A stretch of 64,000 bases of DNA, taken from positions 124,001 through 188,000 of the forward strand of contig DEXQ01000007.1 in NCBI GenBank assembly GCA_002364215.1, in the 5' to 3' direction. Shown one piece after another: positions 26,563 to 35,790 of the stretch. This stretch comes from Aequorivita sp. UBA3180 (GTDB lineage Bacteria; Bacteroidota; Bacteroidia; Flavobacteriales; Flavobacteriaceae). A program made the translations under genes and the position numbers. The notes below the pieces were generated by a model. That model was not told where the DNA came from and did no database searches. It worked only from the letters and a program-made list of their open reading frames with translations. Each line of letters opens with the position of its first letter. Position 1 is the stretch's first letter.

Positions 26563-29562
26563 TTAAAAGGTTACTGTTACGCCAGCGCCCAACCACCTTA
26601 GGGCAGGAATAAAGCCCAGCGTCTGTTCAGGGTCCTGGCCTTTGTATTCCGTAAGGGTGTATAGGTTTTGCCCCTGAAGGAAAACCTTGGCATTGGAGAC
26701 GCTGTGGAGAAAATTTGGAATGTTATAGGCAAGGGAGATGTTTTTGAGCCTTAAATAGGTGGCATCACTAAAAGCGGCATCGCTCTGTCCCAAATTGTAG
26801 GCAGCCACTACCCGGTCAAAGCTGCCGCCAGTGGTATAGCCTTGGGTATCCGTTTGGTCTCCAGCAACGGTCCAGGCGTCCAAAACCCCTACGGGTTGAT
26901 TCACCATAGCGCCGGGGGTGGTGCCCCAACGGTTACTATTCTGCGCTAACTGCTTGCTGAACTGGAAGAAGATATCCAACTCCAGATTGCCATAGGCAAG
27001 GGTATTGGAAAGCCCGCCATACCATTCAGGGGCGGTGTCTATGATTGCCTTTCTATCCTCTGGGGCGCTTATCTGTCCATCGCCATTATAGTCCTCAAAG
27101 GTATAGATACCCGTTTCGGGATCTACCCCCGTAAAATGCAGTACCCTTACAATGGTAATGGGCTGCCCCATTACATAGCTGTTAGCATAGGTGCTACTGT
27201 CAAGATTTGGAAATTCCAGCAGCTCGTTTTTTGGAAACGTAAAATTGAAGGAAGTGTTCCATTTCCAGTTGCCTGAATTGAGGTTTACGGTATTCAGCTC
27301 AAACTCCCAGCCCCTGTTTTCCACAAGGGCGTCAAGGTTGCCCAAGATGCCCGCAAAACCCGTAGTGCCCGGCAACGGGATTTCCACCAATTGGTTGGAG
27401 GATCGGTTGCGGTAATAATTTATGTTGGCTGTTATCCTGTTATCAAACACGCCCAGTTCCAATGCCAACTCAGCTTTTCGGTTTTCCTCCCATCCAAAGT
27501 TGGGGTTGTAGAGGGCGGTGGGGTACAGCCCAATGGTGCCGTTATAGGGAATCCCCGTACTGCCATAGGAGTTGTAATAACGGTAGTCGCCAATCTGGTC
27601 GTTGCCCGTACTGCCATAACTTCCTCTCAGCTTGCCGTAGGAAAGAAAGGGAAGAGCCTTCTTTACGCCCGCTTCTTCAGAAAAAAGCCAAGCCGCACCC
27701 ACCGCCCCGAAATTGGCAAAGCGGTTGTTGGGACCAAAGCGGCTGGAGCCATCCCTACGGCCGGTAAGGTTTAGGATGTAGCGATTGTTATAGGTGTAAT
27801 TAAGACGGCCAAAGATTGCCTGATATTTATATACAGACTCGGCATCGTTCATTACCTTAATGTAATTGGCCGCTGCTAGGTTCATGATCTGTGAGTTGGT
27901 GGCAAAGCCCTCGGCATACTGTGAAAAAATACGGGAAGTTTCTTGCTGTGCGGTATAGCCCAGCAACACATCCAATTTATGGTTCCCTTTTGAATACGTA
28001 TAGTTCAATTGGGGCTCCACAATCCACGAACTTCTGGTACCGTCATTGGTATAAATGCCCGAGAAACTACTGTCAAAACCATATTGGGGAGGGTAAATGG
28101 TATGGGGGCTGGTACGGTATTCCGATAAGTTAGTATCCTGATATCCCAGGGTGGTACGGAGGGTGAGATTGTTCCATAACTTGATTTCCATGGCCCCATT
28201 TACCAGCAGGCTGTTTCTTTTGGATTGTAGGTCGCCCTGCAAAGATGCCAAGGGATTGTTGAAGGTGCCGTCCTCCCAATTCAGTGTGCCGTCCTCGTTA
28301 TATAATTCTGGCGCATTGGGGGGTAGTATCAATGCCTGATAGCTTAAATCGGAACTCGGGAGCTGGTTGTTTTCATGGGCATAGGCCGTGGAGAGGGTTA
28401 TTTTAAAACCATCGTTTGGCGAACTGTGGGACAGCTTGGCAAGGCCATTGGCGCGTTGGTAACGGTCGTCGGTGGGAAATACGGTGGTCTGGTTATGATA
28501 GCCGCCACTAAGGAAAAAGGAGGTGGATTTGCTACCCCCGGCCACCGAGGTCTGATATTCCCGTAAATAGGCCGTCCCGCCCAGCAGTTCCTCCTGCCAA
28601 TCGGTATAGCGATTTTGGTCCCAAGTGCCGTTAATATCATAGGCATAGGGCGGGTATTCGGTAAAGCCGTCATTGCTAAAGGCCTGTTCCCGCATTTGCA
28701 GGTATTGTTCCGTATTTAGGAGTTCCTGCTTTTTTGCTATCTGCCCGAGACTACTCTTGGCAGTCACGGAATACTTTGTTGTGCCCGTCTGTTTCCTTTT
28801 GGTGGTTATCAGGATAACCCCATTGGCGCCTCGGGAGCCGTATATTGCCGTGGCATCGGCATCCTTTAGCACTTCTATACTCTCAATATCGGAAGGGCTC
28901 AAAAAACTGAAAGGACTGTAATCCGCTCCCGGAAGGATGGTGCCTGAAACGTTGGGTGTACCCATGCCATCGGCGCTAAAGGGAATGCCGTCTATAATAT
29001 ATAAGGGTTGGTTTCCTGCAGTAAGACTGTTCTTCCCCCGCAGCTGCACCTTAAACCCACTGCCGGCACTGCCCGAATTTTGGACAACCTGTAAGCCAGA
29101 AATCCTTCCTTGGAGTGCTGCAATGGGATTCTGAACTATTTGCCCCGCCATATCCTCTTGGGTAATACGCGAAATACTCCCAGTCTTTTCCTTATCGGAA
29201 ACTTTGTAGTAGCCCGCATTAATAACCACCGCATCCAAGGCAGTAGCATCCGTCTGCATAACAACATTCATAATACTATTACTGCCCACTGCCACTTCTT
29301 GGGGCTTATACCCCAAATAGGTAACTACAAGAGTATCGTTTGCGGTTGCGGTTAGGGCATACCTGCCTTCCAGATCGCTAATGCTGCCACGGGAAGTGTT
29401 CTTTACCAATACGTTGACCCCGCTGAGTGGGCCATTGGTGTCGGTAATAATGCCACTAATGGTTTTTTGTGGCAGGTTCTGTGAAAAAGTAGGGGAGTTG
29501 TAGGTTAGGAAAAGGGCAAAAGATAGTGCATAGGCATAGCTTCGCCTGTACTTATTTTTCAT
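26563..29562 (-). CDS. SusC/RagA-like TonB-dependent outer-membrane transporter
   Basis: 999 residues, the usual length. A signal peptide (residues 1-27) precedes a carboxypeptidase-regulatory-like domain (about 32-115, beginning KTISGIITDTNGPLSGVNVLVK). The plug domain contains AALQGRISGLQVVQNSG and PLYIIDGIPF, with SIEVLKDADATAIYGSRGANGVILITT, and a beta barrel extends to the C-terminal VTVTF. It is the energy-dependent channel, working with the SusD-like lipoprotein 10 bases downstream. It is the first gene of the three-gene uptake operon. Confidence 0.95.
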   Translation of the reverse strand: MKNKYRRSYAYALSFALFLTYNSPTFSQNLPQKTISGIITDTNGPLSGVNVLVKNTSRGSISDLEGRYALTATANDTLVVTYLGYKPQEVAVGSNSIMNVVMQTDATALDAVVINAGYYKVSDKEKTGSISRITQEDMAGQIVQNPIAALQGRISGLQVVQNSGSAGSGFKVQLRGKNSLTAGNQPLYIIDGIPFSADGMGTPNVSGTILPGADYSPFSFLSPSDIESIEVLKDADATAIYGSRGANGVILITTKRKQTGTTKYSVTAKSSLGQIAKKQELLNTEQYLQMREQAFSNDGFTEYPPYAYDINGTWDQNRYTDWQEELLGGTAYLREYQTSVAGGSKSTSFFLSGGYHNQTTVFPTDDRYQRANGLAKLSHSSPNDGFKITLSTAYAHENNQLPSSDLSYQALILPPNAPELYNEDGTLNWEDGTFNNPLASLQGDLQSKRNSLLVNGAMEIKLWNNLTLRTTLGYQDTNLSEYRTSPHTIYPPQYGFDSSFSGIYTNDGTRSSWIVEPQLNYTYSKGNHKLDVLLGYTAQQETSRIFSQYAEGFATNSQIMNLAAANYIKVMNDAESVYKYQAIFGRLNYTYNNRYILNLTGRRDGSSRFGPNNRFANFGAVGAAWLFSEEAGVKKALPFLSYGKLRGSYGSTGNDQIGDYRYYNSYGSTGIPYNGTIGLYPTALYNPNFGWEENRKAELALELGVFDNRITANINYYRNRSSNQLVEIPLPGTTGFAGILGNLDALVENRGWEFELNTVNLNSGNWKWNTSFNFTFPKNELLEFPNLDSSTYANSYVMGQPITIVRVLHFTGVDPETGIYTFEDYNGDGQISAPEDRKAIIDTAPEWYGGLSNTLAYGNLELDIFFQFSKQLAQNSNRWGTTPGAMVNQPVGVLDAWTVAGDQTDTQGYTTGGSFDRVVAAYNLGQSDAAFSDATYLRLKNISLAYNIPNFLHSVSNAKVFLQGQNLYTLTEYKGQDPEQTLGFIPALRWLGAGVTVTF

Positions 29563-29710
29563 AATTTCGCGTTGGTTTAATTGGTTACTATTTTAAACTA
29601 CTGGCCTGCTCCGATGTGTTCGACTACTGGGAGTGGGCTTTTTTGGTCCCCCCGGCCCCCGAAGGGGGTGAGGAGCCTTTTTTTCGTGAGTCGTGAAGCG
29701 TGAGACGTTA

Positions 29711-29740
29711 CATCCCCCTAGCCCCCTTCGAAGGGGGGAT
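29711..29740. repeat. C-rich palindromic intergenic repeat
   Basis: CATCCCCCTAGCCCCCTTC followed by GAAGGGGGG, nearly identical to the copy at 582-610. A related C-rich hairpin with a T tract (29652-29687) lies just before it. The rest of the 29563-30156 gap contains GTGAGTCGTGAAGCGTGAGACG (split imperfect repeats) and the long hairpin described next. Confidence 0.7.
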
Positions 29741-29905
29741 TGATTATGACTTCAATTCACAATTCGTACTTTTCATAAGCAATATCATTTATATTAAATA
29801 TTACTCGCGAAGCTTCTGGGTGGAAGAAACAGTTGCCTTGAAAGAAAGTTGAAGGAAGAAATAGCGACCAAACCCCATACAAAAGGGCGCGGTGCTCAAC
29901 CTATT

Positions 29906-30019
29906 GCATTAGAGGTACTGGTATACCTTGTGTACAGATAGGCAAGCGACTCACGCCCCGGGTCGTGAGCACTCTGCTTATCGTCTCGTACACGTTAAAA
30001 ATTACCAGTTTTCTAATGC
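29906..30019. ncRNA. Long irregular hairpin, candidate structured RNA
   Basis: Nested arms pair in order: GCATTAGA/TCTAATGC (29906-29913 with 30012-30019), ACTGGTA/TACCAGT, GTGTAC/GTACAC, GATAGGCA/TGCTTATC (one G-U pair) and CTCACG/CGTGAG closing a CCCCGGGT loop. That is about 35 base pairs over 114 bases with internal bubbles. A second small hairpin (CTTCTAA/TTAGAAG, 30037-30060) follows. The shape resembles a folded small RNA such as 6S RNA, but I cannot place it in a known family; strand is undetermined. Confidence 0.4.
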
Positions 30020-30156
30020 GAGATCCAAAGCGAATGCTTCTAATATTTTTCTGTTAGAAGAATCACAAATTTATATATGTGGTGCAATATAATAAAATAA
30101 TTATACAATACAAATATGTATCGAATAAAAAACTAACTTATTCCAACTTTTACTAA

Positions 30157-30522
30157 ATGGATTTGTATGGTAAAAAGTATATTGAAATATTAAATATTCA
30201 GATTGGCTGTATTTTAAAACTACACCGTTTGAGACAAGATTTATCACAGCAAGAAGTTGCCGTTGCAATTGATTCTAATTCAACTACAATAGGTAGAATT
30301 GAGAGAGCTGAAGTTGTTGGAGGATGGGATAAAATATATATGATATGTCATACTCTTAATATTGAGTATGATCATTTATTTATTCTCCTACCGCTAAAGA
30401 AATTATTAAGTCTAGTTGACGAAATTTACAGTCTCGATCAGAAATTAAGTAATGAAAAAAGAGAATATTATTTAAAATTAAAAGAAAGTATAAAGCTTAA
30501 ATTTCAGGCTTTACAAAAATAG
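30157..30522 (+). CDS. XRE-family helix-turn-helix regulator
   Basis: 121 residues. The Cro/CI-type HTH covers about residues 15-75 (IGCILKLHRLRQDLSQQEVAVAIDSNSTTIGRIERAE), followed by a helical, charged C-terminus likely used for dimerisation. There is no cognate toxin or metabolic partner: the next gene is an unknown on the opposite strand. It lies at the left edge of the accessory region and is one possible controller of genes there, although XRE proteins more often repress than activate. Confidence 0.88.
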   Translation: MDLYGKKYIEILNIQIGCILKLHRLRQDLSQQEVAVAIDSNSTTIGRIERAEVVGGWDKIYMICHTLNIEYDHLFILLPLKKLLSLVDEIYSLDQKLSNEKREYYLKLKESIKLKFQALQK

Positions 30523-30527
30523 AATTG

Positions 30528-30773
30528 CTATAATTCTGTAAGTATCCAATATCTATCTAATAACTTTCCTTCTTCAAAAGCAATTAGGTTTGAAATTTTA
30601 TTTTTCGAAACATTGTATTCTACCTCAACAAAGAATTTAAATAAACTATAGAGGACATATCGTATTTCTTCTTTTAAATAATAATTAATAAAATCTCCTT
30701 GTGTAAATACTAAATCGTATTGCTCCTGTTGAGCCAGATTCTTAAAGTCATGAAATGATAACTTCCTTTCCAT
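30528..30773 (-). CDS. Conserved hypothetical protein, 81 residues
   Basis: MERKLSFHDFKNLAQQEQYDLVFTQG is the start of a compact alpha/beta-looking protein without a signal peptide or membrane segment. It ends five bases from the HTH gene stop (convergent). The composition is coherent and the frame intact. I recognise the type as a recurrent flavobacterial hypothetical, without a function. Confidence 0.65.
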   Translation of the reverse strand: MERKLSFHDFKNLAQQEQYDLVFTQGDFINYYLKEEIRYVLYSLFKFFVEVEYNVSKNKISNLIAFEEGKLLDRYWILTEL

Positions 30774-30780
30774 TTTAAAA

Positions 30781-30888
30781 TTATATTATACCAAATAACC
30801 ACAAAAAGAAAACAATAATTCCAATTAACACAGCAATTAGAAGTGAAAATTTAAAATGTACTTGATAGAATTTTTCGTAGTTATCCAC
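30781..30888 (-). CDS. Possible small membrane protein, 35 residues
   Basis: From a GTG start: VDNYEKFYQVHFKF followed by one hydrophobic helix (SLLIAVLIGIIVFFLWLFGII). It sits between two minus-strand small genes, 7 bases before the 81-residue gene, which fits a small operon. The evidence is only the clean topology and placement. Confidence 0.35.
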   Translation of the reverse strand: MDNYEKFYQVHFKFSLLIAVLIGIIVFFLWLFGII

Positions 30889-30914
30889 CTGCAACCAATT
30901 TAAAACTTTTCAGT

Positions 30915-31139
30915 TTATTTTTCCCAACCGCAAAGGGTTCTCCCCAGTTTCTTAGCTTCGCTTAACATTACCGAATAGGTATCTGTAGAACAACTTGAAA
31001 GACCCCTACAATCTTTTTTGTAATGATATTTCTTGCTTTGTGGACCTTTGCAGATATATACCTCAGAAACATCGTAAGAAAATGAGGTAAGTAATAGAAA
31101 TACCAATCCCCCTAAAAATAAGATTTTACTTTTTTTCAT
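30915..31139 (-). CDS. Small exported Cys-containing protein
   Basis: 74 residues. A signal peptide (about 1-22, ending SFSYDVS) precedes a 50-residue domain with CKGPQSKKYHYKKDCRGLSSC and SEAKKLGRTLCGW. The arrangement KYHxxxxCRxL followed by AxxxGxxxC resembles the domain in the DUF5763 protein at 52.6 kb and the metal-binding region of Ada-like proteins, so metal binding is possible. Its promoter carries the TATTCTCCCC leader motif shared with other accessory genes. Confidence 0.75.
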   Translation of the reverse strand: MKKSKILFLGGLVFLLLTSFSYDVSEVYICKGPQSKKYHYKKDCRGLSSCSTDTYSVMLSEAKKLGRTLCGWEK

Positions 31140-31158
31140 TGCTTAAAATTTAAAAACT

Positions 31159-31178
31159 GGGGAGAATATTCAAATATA
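31159..31178 (-). promoter_or_regulatory. Promoter with TATTCTCCCC leader, without palindrome
   Basis: On the minus strand TATATTTG (31178-31171) is followed by AATATTCTCCCC, the same initial transcribed sequence seen at the upstream promoter (P1) of the accessory-region modules. No TTACGG palindrome follows. Confidence 0.6.
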
Positions 31179-31241
31179 ATAAATTGTTTATTAGTGTTCT
31201 ACAAAATCTACTACGAAAAGAAGGGTTTAAAAATAAAAAGG

Positions 31242-31322
31242 TATATTTAATCTTCTCCCAGATTTAAAAGCCCATTCTTACGGTTTTCCGTAATGGGTGG
31301 GTTTATATTTATTTTATATTTG
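31242..31322 (+). promoter_or_regulatory. Palindrome promoter module 1
   Basis: P1-like TATATTTA (31242-31249) with TCTTCTCCC leader, palindrome TTACGGTTTTCCGTAA (31278-31293) and P2 TATATTTG (31315-31322). The palindrome centre is 36.5 bp from the last base of each element. P2 ends 7 bases before the DUF2971 start codon, so that transcript is nearly leaderless. Confidence 0.8.
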
Positions 31323-31329
31323 AAACAAT

Positions 31330-32094
31330 ATGCCCATACAAAAAGAATCTAATTATTCAGCCCCTGTTTTTTATCCAACTGAAGATTATTCGATTGTTAA
31401 ATATCTTGATATATCAAAATTTCTGTCGCTTCTTCAAAAAGAACAAGTTTTCTTTTGTAGACTTGATAAATTTGAGGACAAACTTGAAGGATCGCTTCCA
31501 GAAGTTAACATAGGCTATTATAAAAAATGGTTCAAAGAAATTGCCGGACCAGCAGGAATGATGAAAAATGAAATTGATGAATATGTTAAAGATAGACTTG
31601 ATTTCTCTGAAAAGTTTAAAAAATTAAACTGTATTTCCTGCTGGAATAAAAATATATCTGAATCTTATGCTTTATGGAAGATATACTCAGATATGAATCA
31701 AGGCATAATGATTAAATCATCAATTAATAGAATAATTGAATCCTTCGAAAATTCGAAAGAAATAATTCAAATCAGCGAGGTGAAATATATTGATCATTCT
31801 AAAGATTATATTCCCGCTGGTAACCTCAATTATCCTATAATACACAAAAATATCGCATATAGCTACGAACAGGAAGTCAGATTAATCCATAAAGTAGAAA
31901 TGAAAAATGGATTAACTCACGATTGGGAAAGTGAGCCAAATGTAAACGGAAGATATATTAAAACAGATTTGGATAAATTGATTGATGAGATTGTCGTAAG
32001 TCCGTATTCCCCCAATTGGTTTTACGAAATAATTATGGATATAATGGATAAATACAATTTACATAAGATCATATCATACTCATCAATAAAATAG
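31330..32094 (+). CDS. DUF2971 domain protein
   Basis: 254 residues with the DUF2971 hallmarks: LDKFEDKLEGSLP near residue 50, ISCWNKNISESYALWKIYSD near 105-120, and SYEQEVRLIHK near 180. The family is widespread in accessory and defence-rich regions but has no established activity. There is no signal peptide, so it is cytoplasmic. It has its own palindrome promoter directly upstream and the next module begins after its stop, so it stands as a single-gene unit. Confidence 0.85.
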   Translation: MPIQKESNYSAPVFYPTEDYSIVKYLDISKFLSLLQKEQVFFCRLDKFEDKLEGSLPEVNIGYYKKWFKEIAGPAGMMKNEIDEYVKDRLDFSEKFKKLNCISCWNKNISESYALWKIYSDMNQGIMIKSSINRIIESFENSKEIIQISEVKYIDHSKDYIPAGNLNYPIIHKNIAYSYEQEVRLIHKVEMKNGLTHDWESEPNVNGRYIKTDLDKLIDEIVVSPYSPNWFYEIIMDIMDKYNLHKIISYSSIK

Positions 32095-32222
32095 AAGAAA
32101 AAAATTCACGCTAACTATTTCACAATTTTGGGATGTTCAAATATAAAAAACACATTTGCCTTTTTGTATTATCGCATTATCTCAAAATGAAATAGATAGC
32201 GATTTTGTTTAACAAAAATCTT

Positions 32223-32304
32223 TATATTTGGTATTCTCCCCGGATTAAATTGCACGCTGTTACGGTTTTCCGTAATAAAGACATACAGGCTTGACTTATA
32301 TTTG
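32223..32304 (+). promoter_or_regulatory. Palindrome promoter module 2
   Basis: P1 TATATTTG (32223-32230) with GTATTCTCCCCGG leader, perfect palindrome (32260-32275) and P2 TATATTTG (32297-32304), 36.5 bp centre to end. It accounts for most of the 32095-32417 gap and lies about 115 bases before the next gene. Confidence 0.85.
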
Positions 32305-32417
32305 AAATTATAAAAAAATAGTTTCCCACATTTGCGGTATATCAGCAATAGAAATATCGTTTATACACATGTGGGCGGTAATATTAAAGCGACACCTAAC
32401 AATAAGACAATTACGAA

Positions 32418-33893
32418 ATGAAAATATATTTCTCCGATTTTTTCAACATATCACCAGACGACCTTGAAAACTATGGTGCATTTAATTTGTCTTTGATAAA
32501 TGACCTTCCGCTTTTTATAGACCCTTTTTTACTATTTGGTAGTAAGAAACCGGAGTATCAGGTTTTACACAACGAAATTCTTGACTATTTGACTTTTTTA
32601 AAATCAAAATCCCAAGAAGGAATTAATGACTTGGCTCAAATTCGTAGTTGGTATATATTTTCAGAAGTTAAACAAAATTGGTTTGGTTACAGCAAAGTTG
32701 GAAATAGTGGAAGTGGACTTGGAGAGAAATTTGGCAGAGCAATGTCATCATCAATGCACATTGTTTTTGATGACTTAAGAAAAGAAAAAGTAACTCAAAG
32801 TTCGCATCTTGAAAAAGCGGGACTCTTTGAAATCGGTGTTGGAAAAGATAATATTAGTGACTTTACCACCAACTTGATTAAAAATTTCTTGCTGACATAC
32901 ACAGAAACTTTTGCCAAAAAATACATTGACACTACTCAATTGGAAGTTGTAATGGTTGATAAAGTTTACTTTGATTACGACCTTGAACGTTGGATGCCTA
33001 AAGAATTTACACTACCATACATTTTTGACGACTTTGTAATTCTTACACCAAGAGACATTCTGACAAAAGACGACAATTGGATAAATAGTAATGATTTAAG
33101 GGGAAACTTTACAAGAATATGCAATAGTATCCAAAATGACAGATTGCGAAACGAAATCTTTAACTATTTCCAAAAGAAACTACCAAAACCACCAAAGAAC
33201 AAAAAGAATACACAGAGAGAAGTTACAAAAGCTATTCAATCAACTATCCGACAATTTCCTGAAATAATAAAATGGTATATCAAACAAAAAGAAGAAAATA
33301 AAGAAGGAGCAAAAAATATATCAAAGCAGAAAGTTCAAGAAGTTGAGTCGGTTTTTATTCATCAAATCAGTTCATTTGTTGAGACCTTACTTGAACAAAC
33401 CAAATTTTATGAAATCAGTCCACAAAGTTCTTATGACCAAGCATTACAAAGAATATCTTTCTTAAAACAAGTAATTGAAACCAATGATGGATATAAACTT
33501 TTTTATATTGACGGTAAACCGATTAAAAGAGAAGATGATTTACAAATTATCTATCGACTTACTTGGTTTGCATCTGACTTTGACATTAACAGAGAAGTAA
33601 ATAATGGTCGTGGGCCAGTGGACTACGCAATTTCAAAAGGTTCAAAAGATAAAACACTAATTGAATTTAAACTTGCTTCAAACTCAAAACTCAAGCATAA
33701 CCTTGCAAAACAAGTTGAGGTTTATGAACAAGCAAATAACACAAAAAACTCTATTAAGGTAATTCTGTATTTTGAAAATTCTGAATTAAGGAAAGTAAAT
33801 AAAATACTGAAAGAATTAAAAATTGAAAACAAGTCCGATATAATTCTCATTGACGCAGGTCGAAAAATATCAGCATCAAATGTTAAACAGTAG
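32418..33893 (+). CDS. Candidate PD-(D/E)XK nuclease, unknown family
   Basis: 491 residues, cytoplasmic. The N-terminal 300 residues (MKIYFSDFFNISPDDLENYGAFNLSL onward) match no family I know. The C-terminus carries a nuclease-like core: GRGPVDYAIS with a conserved-type Asp, then TLIEFKLASNSKLKHNLAKQVEVY with the ExK element, near residues 395-430. This order (D, then ExK, then a Gln-containing helix) is typical of restriction-type endonucleases. It may pair with the ATPase gene 160 bases downstream as a defence system, and it is driven by a palindrome promoter module. Confidence 0.65.
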   Translation: MKIYFSDFFNISPDDLENYGAFNLSLINDLPLFIDPFLLFGSKKPEYQVLHNEILDYLTFLKSKSQEGINDLAQIRSWYIFSEVKQNWFGYSKVGNSGSGLGEKFGRAMSSSMHIVFDDLRKEKVTQSSHLEKAGLFEIGVGKDNISDFTTNLIKNFLLTYTETFAKKYIDTTQLEVVMVDKVYFDYDLERWMPKEFTLPYIFDDFVILTPRDILTKDDNWINSNDLRGNFTRICNSIQNDRLRNEIFNYFQKKLPKPPKNKKNTQREVTKAIQSTIRQFPEIIKWYIKQKEENKEGAKNISKQKVQEVESVFIHQISSFVETLLEQTKFYEISPQSSYDQALQRISFLKQVIETNDGYKLFYIDGKPIKREDDLQIIYRLTWFASDFDINREVNNGRGPVDYAISKGSKDKTLIEFKLASNSKLKHNLAKQVEVYEQANNTKNSIKVILYFENSELRKVNKILKELKIENKSDIILIDAGRKISASNVKQ

Positions 33894-34053
33894 AATAAAT
33901 ACTACAGCCAACAGCTCCTACCCAAAAGTGGCGGTCAAGCTTTGTACATCTATCAAAGTTTCTACTTGGCTGACAGTGAAGTGCTTCGAAGCCGCCACCT
34001 TCGGATAGCTTCGACAAGTTAGGTGCAAGCCGCAAAAAAACCAGCTAAAAAAT
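33894..34053. other. Intergenic region with inverted repeat
   Basis: GTGGCGG (near 33930) and CCGCCAC (near 33990) can pair around a 50-base loop. CAGCxxxTA-type sequence after the stop resembles that following other accessory genes. There is no palindrome module here, so the ATPase gene may depend on read-through from the nuclease promoter. Confidence 0.4.
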
Positions 34054-35790
34054 ATGATTAGGATAATTGAAATAGAAAATATAAAAGGGATTGCACAAAG
34101 AACCCTTGACCTCGGAATTTATCCGAACAAACCTAGCTTATTAGTTGCACCAAATGGTTTTGGGAAAAGTTCATTAGCTACAGCATTCAATTCTATGAAT
34201 AACAATCGTATTGTTCTTGCCGAAGATGATTTGCACGCTGAAAATGTTGCAAATCTACCACGAATAGCCATTGAATATAAGGATGTAAATGGAACAATAT
34301 ACAATTTAGAGGCAACGAATAATTCTAATACCATAAGCTCGCATTTTGATTACTTCGTGATAAATAACTTAACTAAACCGAAAGGAATTGGTTCACGCTT
34401 TGGTAATGCAACTGCAAGATTGGAAATAAAGGATGTTGTTTTAGTTGATAGAATTCCTGCAAATACTAAATTCAATTATTCTTATAGAAATAGTCAAGCT
34501 GCTTTCGGTAATTGTGGTAAAGTTCTTCCAAATGCAAATTCTGTTTTGACAAATTTGGTTTTAGTAGAAAAATTAAGTGAGAACTATCTCGCATTGCAGC
34601 GTGCTAATGGAAATAGAATACAACAAAGATTAAATCTCATAATCGACTCAATAAATGCCCAAGATTCAGCAGCAACAGCCAATGTTTTAAATAATTGGGT
34701 TTCTCTAAACTGTTTAGACGACTTAAAACAGATTGACTATTTAAACACAATTGGGAATTTAATTAATGAATTTGATATTGGTTACAATTGTGAAACTAAA
34801 AGTTATTTGGCTGCTATTCAAATAATTTCACTTTATAACAACGACCCAAATAATTTTAAAGCCGCTTGTGTTTTTAGTAATTACCATTTAGACAAGCACC
34901 GTTTTGACCAAACTCTTACAACTTTTAATTGTACTTGGAGAAATATTAGCACAAGTCAAACAGCTGGAAAATTAGTAGTGAAATTTCCACAAGCGACAGA
35001 TATTTCAAACGGTCAAAGGGATATTTTGACCTTTATATCAATGCTATTTAGAGCTAAAAGACATTTAAAAAAAGGTGCAAATATTTTAATAATTGATGAA
35101 GTATTTGATTATTTAGATGATGCAAATCTAACAGCAGCTCAATATTACATTACTCAATTTATAAAAGATTTCAAGCTTGCCGACAAAAACATTTATCCTT
35201 TAATATTGACACATTTAAATCCTAATTATTTTAAAAATTTCACATTTAGTGATCAAAAGGTTTATTATCTAAACAAGTCAAATATTCAAGTTGCACGGGG
35301 AATAATCAACCTTTTGAGAAATAGAGAAGATTTGACTATCAAAGATGATGTGTCTAAATATTTACTTCATTACGACCCAGGAACAATTAACAAGCGGAAT
35401 GAATTTAGAGCATTAAATATACCTGAACTTTGGGGAGAAAATGACAATTTTAAAAATCACTTAAACAATGAAGTACAAAACTATTTATCTGACCAACCTT
35501 ACGACCCCTTTGCTGTATGTGGTGGTTTAAGAATAAGAATAGAAGAAATTGCTTATAACAAACTTCAAAGTCCTCATGCGAGAACTGCCTATCTGAATAC
35601 TCATAAAACTAGAAGTAAATTGGAAAAAGCAGAAGAAATTGGTTTTACCTCACCAGAATCTCACTATTTATTAGGAATTATATATAATGAAGGAATGCAC
35701 TGGAAGTTGAACCAAGATAATGTTTCCCCAATCGCATCAAAATTGGAAAACCTTACAATCAAAAAATTAATTGCGGATGTGTTCGTTTAA
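34054..35790 (+). CDS. SMC/ABC-like ATPase, candidate defence protein
   Basis: 578 residues. The Walker A is APNGFGKSS (about 33-41). A helical insertion follows. The ABC-type signature ISNGQRD is near residue 325 and Walker B ILIIDEVFDYLDD near 345, with a downstream His in LILTHLNPN. The remaining 190 C-terminal residues are of unknown type. Stand-alone SMC-like ATPases are common in anti-phage systems (OLD, RecF-like groups), usually with a nuclease partner; the preceding gene is a plausible one. It has no palindrome promoter of its own. Confidence 0.75.
   Translation: MIRIIEIENIKGIAQRTLDLGIYPNKPSLLVAPNGFGKSSLATAFNSMNNNRIVLAEDDLHAENVANLPRIAIEYKDVNGTIYNLEATNNSNTISSHFDYFVINNLTKPKGIGSRFGNATARLEIKDVVLVDRIPANTKFNYSYRNSQAAFGNCGKVLPNANSVLTNLVLVEKLSENYLALQRANGNRIQQRLNLIIDSINAQDSAATANVLNNWVSLNCLDDLKQIDYLNTIGNLINEFDIGYNCETKSYLAAIQIISLYNNDPNNFKAACVFSNYHLDKHRFDQTLTTFNCTWRNISTSQTAGKLVVKFPQATDISNGQRDILTFISMLFRAKRHLKKGANILIIDEVFDYLDDANLTAAQYYITQFIKDFKLADKNIYPLILTHLNPNYFKNFTFSDQKVYYLNKSNIQVARGIINLLRNREDLTIKDDVSKYLLHYDPGTINKRNEFRALNIPELWGENDNFKNHLNNEVQNYLSDQPYDPFAVCGGLRIRIEEIAYNKLQSPHARTAYLNTHKTRSKLEKAEEIGFTSPESHYLLGIIYNEGMHWKLNQDNVSPIASKLENLTIKKLIADVFV

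Noticed and set aside
29906..30019. Retron msr/msd interpretation of the long hairpin
   Set aside because: No reverse-transcriptase gene lies nearby; the next gene is an XRE regulator.
30157..30773. Toxin-antitoxin pair (XRE protein with the 81-residue protein)
   Set aside because: The genes are convergent rather than co-transcribed, and the 81-residue protein shows no toxin fold that I recognise.
31278..31293. TTACGGTTTTCCGTAA as a transcription terminator
   Set aside because: The arms are only 6 bases, there is no T tract after them, they lie before rather than after genes, and their distance to promoter elements is constant.
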